64,000 nucleotides of DNA from Glaciihabitans tibetensis (GTDB lineage: Bacteria; Actinomycetota; Actinomycetes; Actinomycetales; Microbacteriaceae). Location of the stretch: contig NZ_PVTL01000002.1 of assembly GCF_003003265.1 (NCBI RefSeq), forward strand, positions 62,001 through 126,000. The letters are read 5' to 3'. Below are positions 8,945 through 16,531 of the stretch, piece after piece (the stretch's first letter is position 1; each line of letters starts with the position of its first letter). The position numbers and the translations under genes were made by a program. The notes under the pieces were generated by a model. The model ran no database searches. It was not told where the DNA came from and was given only the letters and a program-made list of their open reading frames with translations.

Positions 8945-9514
8945 CTACACACCACGGAGAAGTGCGTCGCGGAGTTTCTCGCTGATGTCCTCGGGAACCT
9001 CCACCGGCACCGCCAACGCCTGGACGGCGCGGCTGTAGTAGTTGCGCGCCGCCGCGGCCAGGGCGATGTCGACGATCTCGCGGTCGGAGAAACCTGCGTC
9101 GCGGAGGAGTTCGGTGTCCCGGTCGGTCATGTCTGCCGCGCTGCGGCTGACGCGTTCGGCGAACTCCATCATGGTCACCTCCGCGGCCGACAGGTCAGCG
9201 CGGTGATAGTCCTCCGCGATCCGCACCAACTGTTCTTCTTCGAAGTAGCGCAGCGACCTCCGGCCGTGGGCGAGGCGACAGTGCGGTGATCGGGCACCGA
9301 GCGCGGCCGCGAGGGTGACGAGTTCGTAACGCCGTTTTCCCATGGGCCTGGCGATCTCCGTGATCAGGTTTTCCCAGGCCACGAGCGCCTCCGGGTTCAG
9401 GCTGAGCGCGCGGGTATGGCTCGACACGAACCCCTGATCCTTGATGTCACCCGTGAAAAGCTCCGCCGCCACACCCGCCGCATCCGCGTCCGCGGGCCCC
9501 GTCACAATCACCAT
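8945..9514 (-). CDS. Carboxymuconolactone decarboxylase/AhpD-family protein
   Basis: 189 residues with the CMD fold. The region SPHCRLAHGRRSL is the equivalent of the AhpD active site (CxxC...H), but only one Cys and the following His remain. This single-Cys form is usual in uncharacterised peroxidase-related proteins. LGARSPHC and the C-terminal FSDREIVDIALAAAARNYYSR are family hallmarks. It may reduce peroxides or act as a lactone decarboxylase-like enzyme. A 7-1-7 palindrome 32 bp upstream (9546-9560) may be its operator. Confidence 0.85.
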   Translation of the reverse strand: MVIVTGPADADAAGVAAELFTGDIKDQGFVSSHTRALSLNPEALVAWENLITEIARPMGKRRYELVTLAAALGARSPHCRLAHGRRSLRYFEEEQLVRIAEDYHRADLSAAEVTMMEFAERVSRSAADMTDRDTELLRDAGFSDREIVDIALAAAARNYYSRAVQALAVPVEVPEDISEKLRDALLRGV

Positions 9515-9545
9515 TGCTGATTCTCTCTCCCGTATCCGGCGTCGT

Positions 9546-9560
9546 CCAGAGTCACTCTGG
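9546..9560. promoter_or_regulatory. Palindrome upstream of the CMD gene
   Basis: CCAGAGTCACTCTGG is a perfect 7-1-7 inverted repeat, 32 bp from the minus-strand CMD start. Its size and place suit a repressor operator. The regulator is unknown. Confidence 0.5.
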
Positions 9561-9588
9561 TTTCGATTGTGCGCCTTGCGCCCTAGAG

Positions 9589-9610
9589 TTGTAACCCGAA
9601 GTGGTTACAA
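9589..9610. promoter_or_regulatory. Palindromic operator candidate upstream of ABC exporter
   Basis: TTGTAACC and GGTTACAA form a perfect inverted repeat with a 6-bp spacer. This is the form used by TetR, GntR or MarR-type dimers. A TAGAGT hexamer at 9584-9589 overlaps it. No such regulator gene is adjacent. The rest of the 217-bp gap shows only an AT-rich patch near 9640-9660. Confidence 0.55.
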
Positions 9611-9731
9611 GTCGTGAAGCCACGGGAATACGTTCGGTTTTTCGATTTTCGTTTCTGTACTTGGGGGTACCGGAACGGAGGCGCTGGGGGGACCCACGGC
9701 GTGCACGATCGGGGCGCCGAACGGTTGAGCG

Positions 9732-10517
9732 ATGGGTGGGGGAATGTCCGAATCGCAAAGATTCGCGGCGTCGGCCGTTGAATTGCGCAAGAGCTATGGC
9801 GCCGGGGACTCGGCCGTGCACGCACTCGCGGGCGTCACCGTCGCGTTTCCCCGGGGTGAGTTTGCCGCGGTGATGGGGCCATCCGGCTCAGGAAAGTCGA
9901 CGCTGATGCAGTGCCTCGCCGGCCTGGATTCCGTGTCCAGTGGGCAGGTTTACATCGACGACGTGCGGATCACCGCTCTCTCCGATCGTGCGCTCACGAA
10001 GCTGCGTCGTGACCGGGTGGGGTTCGTTTTCCAGTCCTTCAACCTGGTGCCGACCCTGACCGCGCGGCAAAACATGCTGCTGCCCCTGTCCCTGGCTCGC
10101 CACAGGGTGGACCGGGCGTGGTTGGACCAGGTGGTGCAGACCCTCGGGCTGGCAGACCGCCTGAAACACCGGCCGCACGAGCTCTCCGGGGGACAGCAAC
10201 AACGGGTCGCCGTCGCCCGGGCCCTCCTCAGCCGCCCCGCCGTCATTTTTGCCGACGAACCCACCGGAAATCTGGACTCAGCCGCGGGCACCGAGGTGCT
10301 CACCCTGTTGCGCCAGGCGGTCAGCCAGCTCGGACAGACGGTCATCATGGTGACTCACGATCCGGTCGCTGCGTCCTACGCCGACAGGGTGGTCATGCTG
10401 GCGGACGGCGAGCTGGCGGGGGAGCTGGCAAACCCCACCGTCGAGTCGGTGCTGTCGGCTCTCGCGCAGGCATCCGCTGCGTCCCCGGTACAACCCGCGA
10501 CCTCGAGCCGCCCGTGA
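9732..10517 (+). CDS. MacB/LolD-type ABC transporter ATP-binding protein
   Basis: 261 residues with Walker A GPSGSGKST, Q-loop FQSFNLVPTLT, signature LSGGQQQRVAVARAL, Walker B VIFADEP and the family-typical TGNLDS D-loop. It pairs with the FtsX-type permease that follows, whose GTG overlaps this stop (GTGA). Such pairs are mechanotransmission exporters for peptides, antibiotics or lipoproteins. The first ATG is given. A second in-frame ATG at 9744, behind a G-rich stretch, is equally possible. A perfect 22-bp palindrome lies 120-140 bp upstream. Confidence 0.9.
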   Translation: MGGGMSESQRFAASAVELRKSYGAGDSAVHALAGVTVAFPRGEFAAVMGPSGSGKSTLMQCLAGLDSVSSGQVYIDDVRITALSDRALTKLRRDRVGFVFQSFNLVPTLTARQNMLLPLSLARHRVDRAWLDQVVQTLGLADRLKHRPHELSGGQQQRVAVARALLSRPAVIFADEPTGNLDSAAGTEVLTLLRQAVSQLGQTVIMVTHDPVAASYADRVVMLADGELAGELANPTVESVLSALAQASAASPVQPATSSRP

Positions 10518-13021
10518 ACATCGTCCTGCTGGCGGGGCTGCGCACCAGCCTGGCCCGTCTGGTCGCCACCGGCCTCGCCGTCGCTCTCTCGGTCGGCTTT
10601 GTGGTCGCAACGCTCACGCTGTCCACCACCTTCACCCGCACGACCGAACAGACCCTGACCGCCAACATGTCGCACGCCGACGTGCGGATCACCCCCACGG
10701 TCGCGATGGTGGCAACGTCGGATCCGCGAACGTCCACGGACGTGCTGACCGACGTGCTGCCGAGGGTGCTCGCCCTCGATCAGGTCGCGGGCGCGGACGT
10801 CGAGCGCCTGGCGCTGGTGGAACTGCGATCCGGGTCCACCCGCAGCGCGGCACAGGTGGCCACCGTCCTCGACGAATCCGTGCGCTGGCAGCAGCTCAGC
10901 GCCGGTGTTTGGCCCGCCACGGTCGCCGAAGCCACGCTCGACCAGACCGCCGTCTCGGCCTTGGGGCTGACGCTCGGGGACATCCTGTCCATCGCTCCGG
11001 CCAGCACCGGAGTGGGCGCCATCAACGTGACGATCGTGGGGATCACCTCGCCCGACAGCGCCGGGGTCGGCACGGGCGCGCCCACGCTGCTGATGCTTCC
11101 CGCGGTTCTCGATAATCCGGTGTATTTTCCCGTCTCGACGGGTGTCCTGGTCGCGGGGGACAACATCGCGGCAGCCGACCTCGTCGGCGCCGTGTCGGCA
11201 GCAGTGGCCGGGTCGCCGGGAATCGTCGTGCAGACCGCGGCGCAGGCGGTCGACTACCAGACCGGCGAGCTGTCGGGCAGCGGGACCATCCTCACGAGTA
11301 TCCTGCTCGCGTTCGCCGCGGTCGCCCTGTTCGTGGCAAGCATGGTGATCTCCAACACTTTTCAGGTTCTCGTCGCCCAGCGCACAAGGGAGTTCGCGCT
11401 CCTGCGCTGCATCGGCGCGAGCACGGCCCAGGTGCGCGGCCTGATCCTGGGCGAGGCGTTTGTGCTCGGGGCGGTTGCATCCGCGGCGGGGGTCGCTCTG
11501 GGAATCGTGGGGGCCGGGGCGCTCGCCGCCCTTAGCCGTACCGATTCCTCGACCCTTCATCTGGGTGAGCTGGTCACCGATCCTCTCCAGCTGGCCTTGG
11601 GAATGGCGATCGGGATGTCGCTGACCCTGCTTTCTGCCCTGTCGCCAGCCCACCGGGCCACACGGGTGCGTCCGGTCGCGGCCTTGCGGGCCGTTGAAGC
11701 CCCGCGCACCGCGACGAGCTTCGTGCTGCGAGCCATCGTCGCCGCCGCGCTGATCGCCGTGGGCGGGTACACCCTGGTGGGCGGCGCCACCCGGTCCGGT
11801 CTCGGCCTCGCCGTCGCCGCCGGAGTGATCAGCTTCGTCGGGGTGCTGCTCGCCTCCACCCTGCTGATCCCGTGGATCGTGCGCGTGGCCGGGCTGCTCA
11901 TCGCCTGGACCTCGGTGCCGGCGCGGCTCGCCTCCCTCAACGCGAGCCGGAACCCCGGCCGCACCGCATCGACCGCTGCCGCCCTGCTGGTGGGGGTAAC
12001 GCTGGTGACGATGATGGTCGTGGGTGTGACCTCGGTCCGGACATCCGTCAACGACAAAATCGACGAAAAACGACCGGTCGACCTGACCGTTCAGACCGAT
12101 GACCCGGCGGGTTTCACGGCCACGATGGTGGGGCAGATCGCCGCGCTGCCGGGCGTCGAGGAGTCCGCCGTGATCACGGCCGGGCGGCTCGGCCTCTCTG
12201 CGGACGGCGTCGCGGAGTTTCAGCTGCCTGCACGCGGGGTGGTGCCGGAGGAGGCTCGGGCCGTGGCACGGTCGGCGCCCACGGTAGCGGCAGCGGGCGA
12301 GATCGTACTGAATCCCAGCAACGCGCGTGGACTCACCGACGGAACCGGCGTCACCGTGCGCGGATCGGGCGGGGAGAGGATGCTGACCGCGCGGTTCGAC
12401 CCGGCTGCGCAGCCCGGACAGGTGGTGGTCACGGCGGAGGACCTGCTCGTGGTGGTGGCGTCGCCCACGACAACCCAGGTGCAATTGCGGCTGTCCGATA
12501 CCGCCTCGGGTGCCGAGGTGCAGTTGATCAGCTCGGGCATCATGTCGCTCGGGGAAGACCTCGTCGTGGGCGGGGGAGCGCCGGAGCGCACCTACTACGC
12601 GCAGATTCTCGACGTGATGCTGCTGATTGTGCTCGCACTTCTCACCATCGCCGTGGTCATCGCGGTGGTGGGGGTCGCCAACACGCTGGCCCTGTCCGTT
12701 CTCGAACGTCGGCGTGAGTCGGGTCTCCTGCGCGCGCTCGGTCTCACCCGGGGCCAGTTGCGGGGCATGCTTGCCGTCGAGGCAGCCCTCATCGCGCTCG
12801 TCGCGGCGGGGTGTGGCGTCGTCCTCGGGATCGTGTATGCCTGGGCGGGGCTGTCAGCCGTGGCACTGCAGGCGAACAAGCTGTCGCTCAGCGTTCACCT
12901 GCCCTGGGACCAGCTCGGGATCATTCTCGGGGGAACGCTCGTCGCGGGGGTTCTCGCGTCGGTGATCCCCGCGCGGCAGGCGACGAGAAAGTCCCCGGTC
13001 AACGCGCTGTCTGGTCGCTGA
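10514..13021 (+). CDS. FtsX-like ABC transporter permease, duplicated
   Basis: 835 residues starting at the GTG that overlaps the upstream stop. It has an N-terminal helix, a periplasm-facing MacB-like domain, an FtsX core near residues 260-380 (motifs AQRTREFALLRCIGAS and AQVRGLILGEA), a second soluble domain, and a second FtsX core at the C-terminus (LERRRESGLLRALGLTRGQ). The two cores make one large permease. It works with the ATPase just upstream. The cargo is unknown. It ends 5 bp from the convergent HTH gene. Confidence 0.9.
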   Translation: MNIVLLAGLRTSLARLVATGLAVALSVGFVVATLTLSTTFTRTTEQTLTANMSHADVRITPTVAMVATSDPRTSTDVLTDVLPRVLALDQVAGADVERLALVELRSGSTRSAAQVATVLDESVRWQQLSAGVWPATVAEATLDQTAVSALGLTLGDILSIAPASTGVGAINVTIVGITSPDSAGVGTGAPTLLMLPAVLDNPVYFPVSTGVLVAGDNIAAADLVGAVSAAVAGSPGIVVQTAAQAVDYQTGELSGSGTILTSILLAFAAVALFVASMVISNTFQVLVAQRTREFALLRCIGASTAQVRGLILGEAFVLGAVASAAGVALGIVGAGALAALSRTDSSTLHLGELVTDPLQLALGMAIGMSLTLLSALSPAHRATRVRPVAALRAVEAPRTATSFVLRAIVAAALIAVGGYTLVGGATRSGLGLAVAAGVISFVGVLLASTLLIPWIVRVAGLLIAWTSVPARLASLNASRNPGRTASTAAALLVGVTLVTMMVVGVTSVRTSVNDKIDEKRPVDLTVQTDDPAGFTATMVGQIAALPGVEESAVITAGRLGLSADGVAEFQLPARGVVPEEARAVARSAPTVAAAGEIVLNPSNARGLTDGTGVTVRGSGGERMLTARFDPAAQPGQVVVTAEDLLVVVASPTTTQVQLRLSDTASGAEVQLISSGIMSLGEDLVVGGGAPERTYYAQILDVMLLIVLALLTIAVVIAVVGVANTLALSVLERRRESGLLRALGLTRGQLRGMLAVEAALIALVAAGCGVVLGIVYAWAGLSAVALQANKLSLSVHLPWDQLGIILGGTLVAGVLASVIPARQATRKSPVNALSGR

Positions 13022-13026
13022 CGCGG

Positions 13027-13374
13027 TCAGCGGGACTGGCGGCGCTTGCCCACTCGCGGGGCGCCCTTGACGGCCGGCGCGCGCCCCTTGCCCTTGGATG
13101 CCTTCGCCTTACCGCCGGGGGCGGCGACGGAGGCGCGGGCCGCCGCGGCCGACTTGGCCAATTGCAGCCGGGCGTCCTCCAGGAACACGACACCCTTTGC
13201 GGTGAGAACCGTGGATTCCGCGGTCTTGTCGAAGAGTTCGTAGCCGAGGTCCGACTCGAGCTTGCGCACCGAGGCGATGAGCGTGCTGCGGGGGATCTCG
13301 AAACGTTTTGCGGCGTGCGCGAAGTGCAGCTCTTCGGCAGCGGCGACGAAGTGTCGGAGCAGGGTGGGATCCAC
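13027..13374 (-). CDS. HTH-only LysR-like DNA-binding protein with basic tail
   Basis: 115 residues. Residues 1-65 are a complete LysR-type winged helix (LRHFVAAAEELHFAHAAKRF, then a recognition helix and LGYELFDKTAESTVLTAKG), followed by a linker helix. The effector domain is absent. In its place is a ~35-residue tail rich in Ala, Lys, Arg and Gly (KAKASKGKGRAP, GKRRQSR). The start is GTG with AAAGG at suitable spacing. The frame is intact and ends in its own stop, so this looks like a stable small protein and not a fresh truncation. The tail resembles nucleoid-protein tails. Function is inferred only as DNA binding. Confidence 0.8.
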   Translation of the reverse strand: MDPTLLRHFVAAAEELHFAHAAKRFEIPRSTLIASVRKLESDLGYELFDKTAESTVLTAKGVVFLEDARLQLAKSAAAARASVAAPGGKAKASKGKGRAPAVKGAPRVGKRRQSR

Positions 13375-13480
13375 GAAGAGCCTTTCTGGTGGCCGCGACA
13401 GTCACGGTCAATGTCACAGGTTACGCGTACATCGGTCGAAATGGCTTGGCCGCGGGTGGCTGGCGTGGTTCGCTGGGGTG

Positions 13481-14242
13481 ATGACTGACATGGCGATGTT
13501 TCCGCTTGGCTCTGTTTTGTTCCCCTATATGCCGCTGCCACTGCGGGTGTTCGAGGAGCGATACCTGGTGATGCTGTCGGAACTGCTGCCCGCCGACTCC
13601 GCCGAGTTCGGTGTTGTGCTGATCGAGCGCGGACAAGAAGTCGGCGGCGGCGAGCAGCGCTTCGGCTACGGCACCGTCGCGCAGATCCTGCAGCTCGAGG
13701 CGGCGGACGGTTTTGTCGCGCTGCTCGCGCAGGGCGACCGGCGAATCGAGATCACGCAGTGGCTCGATGAGGCGCCCTACCCGCGTGCGAAGGTGCGTGA
13801 GATTGAAAATTTGACGTGGGATGCCTCGCTCGAACCGCTGCGGGCCACCGCCGAGCACACCGTGCGTCGAGCGCTCGCGGTGGCCAGCGAATTCGCGGAC
13901 CAGCAGTGGGCCGCCAACGTGGAGCTTTCCGACGACCCGGCGGCGGCCATCTGGCAGCTCGCGGCGATCGCTCCGCTCGGCCCCCTCGACCAGGTCGCCC
14001 TGCTGCATTCGACCAGCGCGTTCGAACTGTTGACCCGCGTCATTGCCCTGACCGAGGCCGCCGAGGCGGATTTCAGCGCCGGGTTCAGTGACGATTGGGC
14101 GGACGACGATGACATCGGCGGCGGCGCAAGCGGCGGCGGGGGTGGCAGCGGCGACGGCGGCGGCGGGGGTGGCAGCGGCGGCGGCGAGGGTGGCAACGGC
14201 GGCGGCGACAACAGGGGCGACAGCGGAAGCGACGGCAGGTGA
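13481..14242 (+). CDS. LON substrate-binding-domain protein with Gly-rich tail
   Basis: 253 residues. The first ~200 form a stand-alone LON N-terminal domain (MFPLGSVLFPYMPLPLRVFEERY, then FGVVLIERG), without ATPase or protease parts. Such proteins are common in actinobacteria and are thought to bind misfolded or substrate peptides. The last ~45 residues are Gly/Ser/Asp/Asn low complexity, encoded by tandem GGCGGC-type repeats (about 14110-14230). The ATG at 13481 gives the standard family start, although the frame is open further upstream. Confidence 0.85.
   Translation: MTDMAMFPLGSVLFPYMPLPLRVFEERYLVMLSELLPADSAEFGVVLIERGQEVGGGEQRFGYGTVAQILQLEAADGFVALLAQGDRRIEITQWLDEAPYPRAKVREIENLTWDASLEPLRATAEHTVRRALAVASEFADQQWAANVELSDDPAAAIWQLAAIAPLGPLDQVALLHSTSAFELLTRVIALTEAAEADFSAGFSDDWADDDDIGGGASGGGGGSGDGGGGGGSGGGEGGNGGGDNRGDSGSDGR
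14110..14230 (+). repeat. Gly-codon tandem repeat in LON-domain gene
   Basis: Imperfect units of about 21-27 bp built on GGCGGCGGGGGTGGCAGC encode a Gly/Ser tail. The ~3-4 copies differ by a few bases. Confidence 0.8.
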
Positions 14243-14281
14243 CCGGCAGGGCCCCGGCGCGGTCAATGAGACGATGGGTTC

Positions 14282-16048
14282 ATGACCGCAACGCTCGTCG
14301 CCAAGGACCTCGCCGGCGGGTACGCCCACCGCACCCTGTTTGAATCCCTCGACCTCACCGTCGCCCCGGGCGACGTTGTCGGGGTTGTCGGCGTCAACGG
14401 AGCGGGCAAGTCGACGCTGCTGCGCATCCTGGCCGGCATCCACTCTCCCCAGTCGGGCAGCGTTGCGCTGTCGCCGCGCGACGCCTTCGTCGGCTGGCTG
14501 CCCCAGGAACACGAACGCGTCGCCGGTGAGAGCATCGCTGAGTACATCGCGCGTCGAACCGGGTGCGCGCAGGCGAGTGTGGAGATGGATGCCGCGGCCG
14601 CCGCTCTCGGCGACCTGTCCGGCACCCCGCGCGAGGATGGCCAGGATCCCGCCGACGTCTACTCCGTGGCTCTCGACCGCTGGCTCGCCAGCGGTGCCGC
14701 CGACCTCGACGAGCGCATTCCCGTTGTGCTGGCAGATCTGGGCCTGGCGCTCGGCTCTGTTTCGCTCGAGGCTGCGTCGCTCGAGGCTGCCTCGCTTGAG
14801 ACTGCGTCGCTCGAGCCCACCGTCGCTGCTGCTGGCGCGCCCCCGGCCAGCGCGCCCGTGACCGGAGCGTCGCTGATGACCTCCCTGTCCGGTGGCCAGG
14901 CCGCGCGGGTGGGACTCGCGGCGCTGCTGCTGTCACGTTTCGATATTGTGCTTTTGGACGAGCCCACCAACGACCTCGACCTCGACGGGCTGGATCGCCT
15001 CGAGAGCTTTGTGCAGGGACTGCGGGGCGGAGTCGTTCTGGTCAGCCACGACCGCGAGTTCCTCGCCCGGTGTGTCACCCGGGTGCTGGAGCTCGATCTG
15101 CTGCAGGGAAGCAACCGGGTGTTCGGCGGGGGCTACGAGGCGTATCTCGAGGAGCGCGAGACAGCCCGCCGCCATCGCCGGGAAGAGTATGACGAGTTCG
15201 CGGACAAAAAGGCCGACCTGGTCGGCCGGGCCCGCACCCAACGGGAGTGGTCGAGCCAGGGTGTGCGCAACGCGATGAAAAAGTCGCCGGACAACGACAA
15301 GATCCGCCGTAAGGCTTCGGCGGAGTCGAGCGAGAAGCAGGCGCAGAAGGTACGCCAAATGGAGAGCCGCATCGCGCGCCTCGACGAGGTCGAGGAGCCC
15401 CGCAAGGAATGGCAGCTCGAGTTCACGATCGGTGCCGCCCCGCGCTCCAGCGCCGTGGTCTCCACCCTCACCGCGGCGGTGTTTCGGCAGGGGTCCTTCA
15501 CCCTCGGGCCCATCTCGGCGCAGGTAAACGCGGGCGATCGAATCGGAATCACCGGACCGAACGGCGCGGGCAAGTCGACCCTCCTGCGCGCACTGCTCGG
15601 GCGAATCGAGCCCGCCGACGGTTCCAGCCACCTTGGCGCGAGCGTGCGCATCGGCGAGATCGACCAGGCCCGCACCCTGCTGGCGGGATCCCTGCCCCTT
15701 GCGGAGAGCTTCGAGCTGCTCGTGCCCGAGTTGACCCCCGGGGAGGTGCGCACCCTCCTCGCCAAGTTCGCTTTGAAAGCCGATCATGTGAACCGGCCGG
15801 TCGATGAACTCTCGCCCGGGGAACGCACCCGTGCCGCCCTCGCGTTGCTCCAGTCCCGGGGCATCAACCTGCTGGTGCTCGATGAGCCGACCAACCACCT
15901 CGACCTGGCCGCGATCGAGCAGCTGGAGCAGGCGCTTCGGTCTTACGAGGGCACCTTGCTGCTCGTCACCCACGACCGCAGGATGCTGAGCGCGGTGCAG
16001 CTCGACCGTTTCTGGCGGGTTGAGGACGGGCACCTCAGCGAGGCGTAA
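14282..16048 (+). CDS. ABC-F family ATPase (ribosome-associated)
   Basis: 588 residues with two ABC domains and no membrane segment. Domain 1 has GVNGAGKST, LSGGQAARVGLAALLL and DEPTNDLD. Domain 2 has GPNGAGKST, LSPGERTRAALALL and DEPTNHLD. They are joined by a charged linker (EEYDEFADKK...), as in ABC-F proteins that act at the ribosomal E site in translation or antibiotic resistance. Between Walker A and the signature of domain 1 is an insert with four SLEAA-type repeats (residues ~161-180). GACGAT ends 7 nt before the ATG (14270-14275), which suggests a leaderless mRNA. Confidence 0.9.
   Translation: MTATLVAKDLAGGYAHRTLFESLDLTVAPGDVVGVVGVNGAGKSTLLRILAGIHSPQSGSVALSPRDAFVGWLPQEHERVAGESIAEYIARRTGCAQASVEMDAAAAALGDLSGTPREDGQDPADVYSVALDRWLASGAADLDERIPVVLADLGLALGSVSLEAASLEAASLETASLEPTVAAAGAPPASAPVTGASLMTSLSGGQAARVGLAALLLSRFDIVLLDEPTNDLDLDGLDRLESFVQGLRGGVVLVSHDREFLARCVTRVLELDLLQGSNRVFGGGYEAYLEERETARRHRREEYDEFADKKADLVGRARTQREWSSQGVRNAMKKSPDNDKIRRKASAESSEKQAQKVRQMESRIARLDEVEEPRKEWQLEFTIGAAPRSSAVVSTLTAAVFRQGSFTLGPISAQVNAGDRIGITGPNGAGKSTLLRALLGRIEPADGSSHLGASVRIGEIDQARTLLAGSLPLAESFELLVPELTPGEVRTLLAKFALKADHVNRPVDELSPGERTRAALALLQSRGINLLVLDEPTNHLDLAAIEQLEQALRSYEGTLLLVTHDRRMLSAVQLDRFWRVEDGHLSEA
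14762..14821 (+). repeat. 15-bp in-frame tandem repeat inside ABC-F gene
   Basis: Four units of TCGCTCGAGGCTGCG (starts 14762, 14777, 14792, 14807) encode SLEAA, SLEAA, SLETA and SLEPT. The copies diverge with distance. Confidence 0.92.
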
Positions 16049-16057
16049 AGTGCTCCC

Positions 16058-16498
16058 ATGAGCGCGCGCGAAACATTTACCGATCGGTGGATGACCGCGA
16101 TGAGCCACGCCCATCGCTTGCTCTTGAAAGCATCGCGCGGTCAGCTCGGCGCGACCCTCGGTCCGATGAAGGTGGTCGAGCTGCACACCATCGGGCGCAG
16201 AAGCGGCAAGATGCGTTCCGCCATGCTGAGTGCGCCCATTGTGGAAGATGGCCGGTACATACTCATCGCCTCCAAGGGTGGGGACGACCGCGACCCTTTT
16301 TGGTTCTCCAATCTGGTCGCCAACCCTGACGTCGAGCTCACGGTGGGTGGTGTCACGCTCCTCATGCGCGCTCGCGTGGCTGATGCCGAAGAAAAGGCCG
16401 CACTCTGGCCCCGCGTCACCGCCGCCTACGGTGGGTACAGCCGGTACCAGGAGAAGACGGCACGGGACATTCCCGTGGTGATCTGCGAGCCGCGCTGA
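16058..16498 (+). CDS. Deazaflavin (F420)-dependent nitroreductase-family protein
   Basis: 146 residues of the DDN family (split-barrel flavin/deazaflavin reductases). Family marks are ELHTIGRRSGKMRS, LIASKGGDDRDPFWFSNLVANP and the C-terminal RDIPVVICEPR. M. tuberculosis Ddn members reduce quinones and nitro-compounds with F420H2. TAAAGT at 16046-16051 ends 7 nt before the ATG and its TAA is the stop codon of the ABC-F gene, so a leaderless promoter is built into that stop. Substrate unknown. Confidence 0.88.
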   Translation: MSARETFTDRWMTAMSHAHRLLLKASRGQLGATLGPMKVVELHTIGRRSGKMRSAMLSAPIVEDGRYILIASKGGDDRDPFWFSNLVANPDVELTVGGVTLLMRARVADAEEKAALWPRVTAAYGGYSRYQEKTARDIPVVICEPR

Positions 16499-16531
16499 GT
16501 TTCCGACGTTCCCTGCTGCCCCTCCTGCTCC

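Noticed and set aside
13027..13374. HTH-only protein as a frameshifted LysR pseudogene
   Set aside because: No remnant of an effector domain is present downstream (the next gene begins 5 bp away), and the frame has a coherent basic tail and its own ribosome site.
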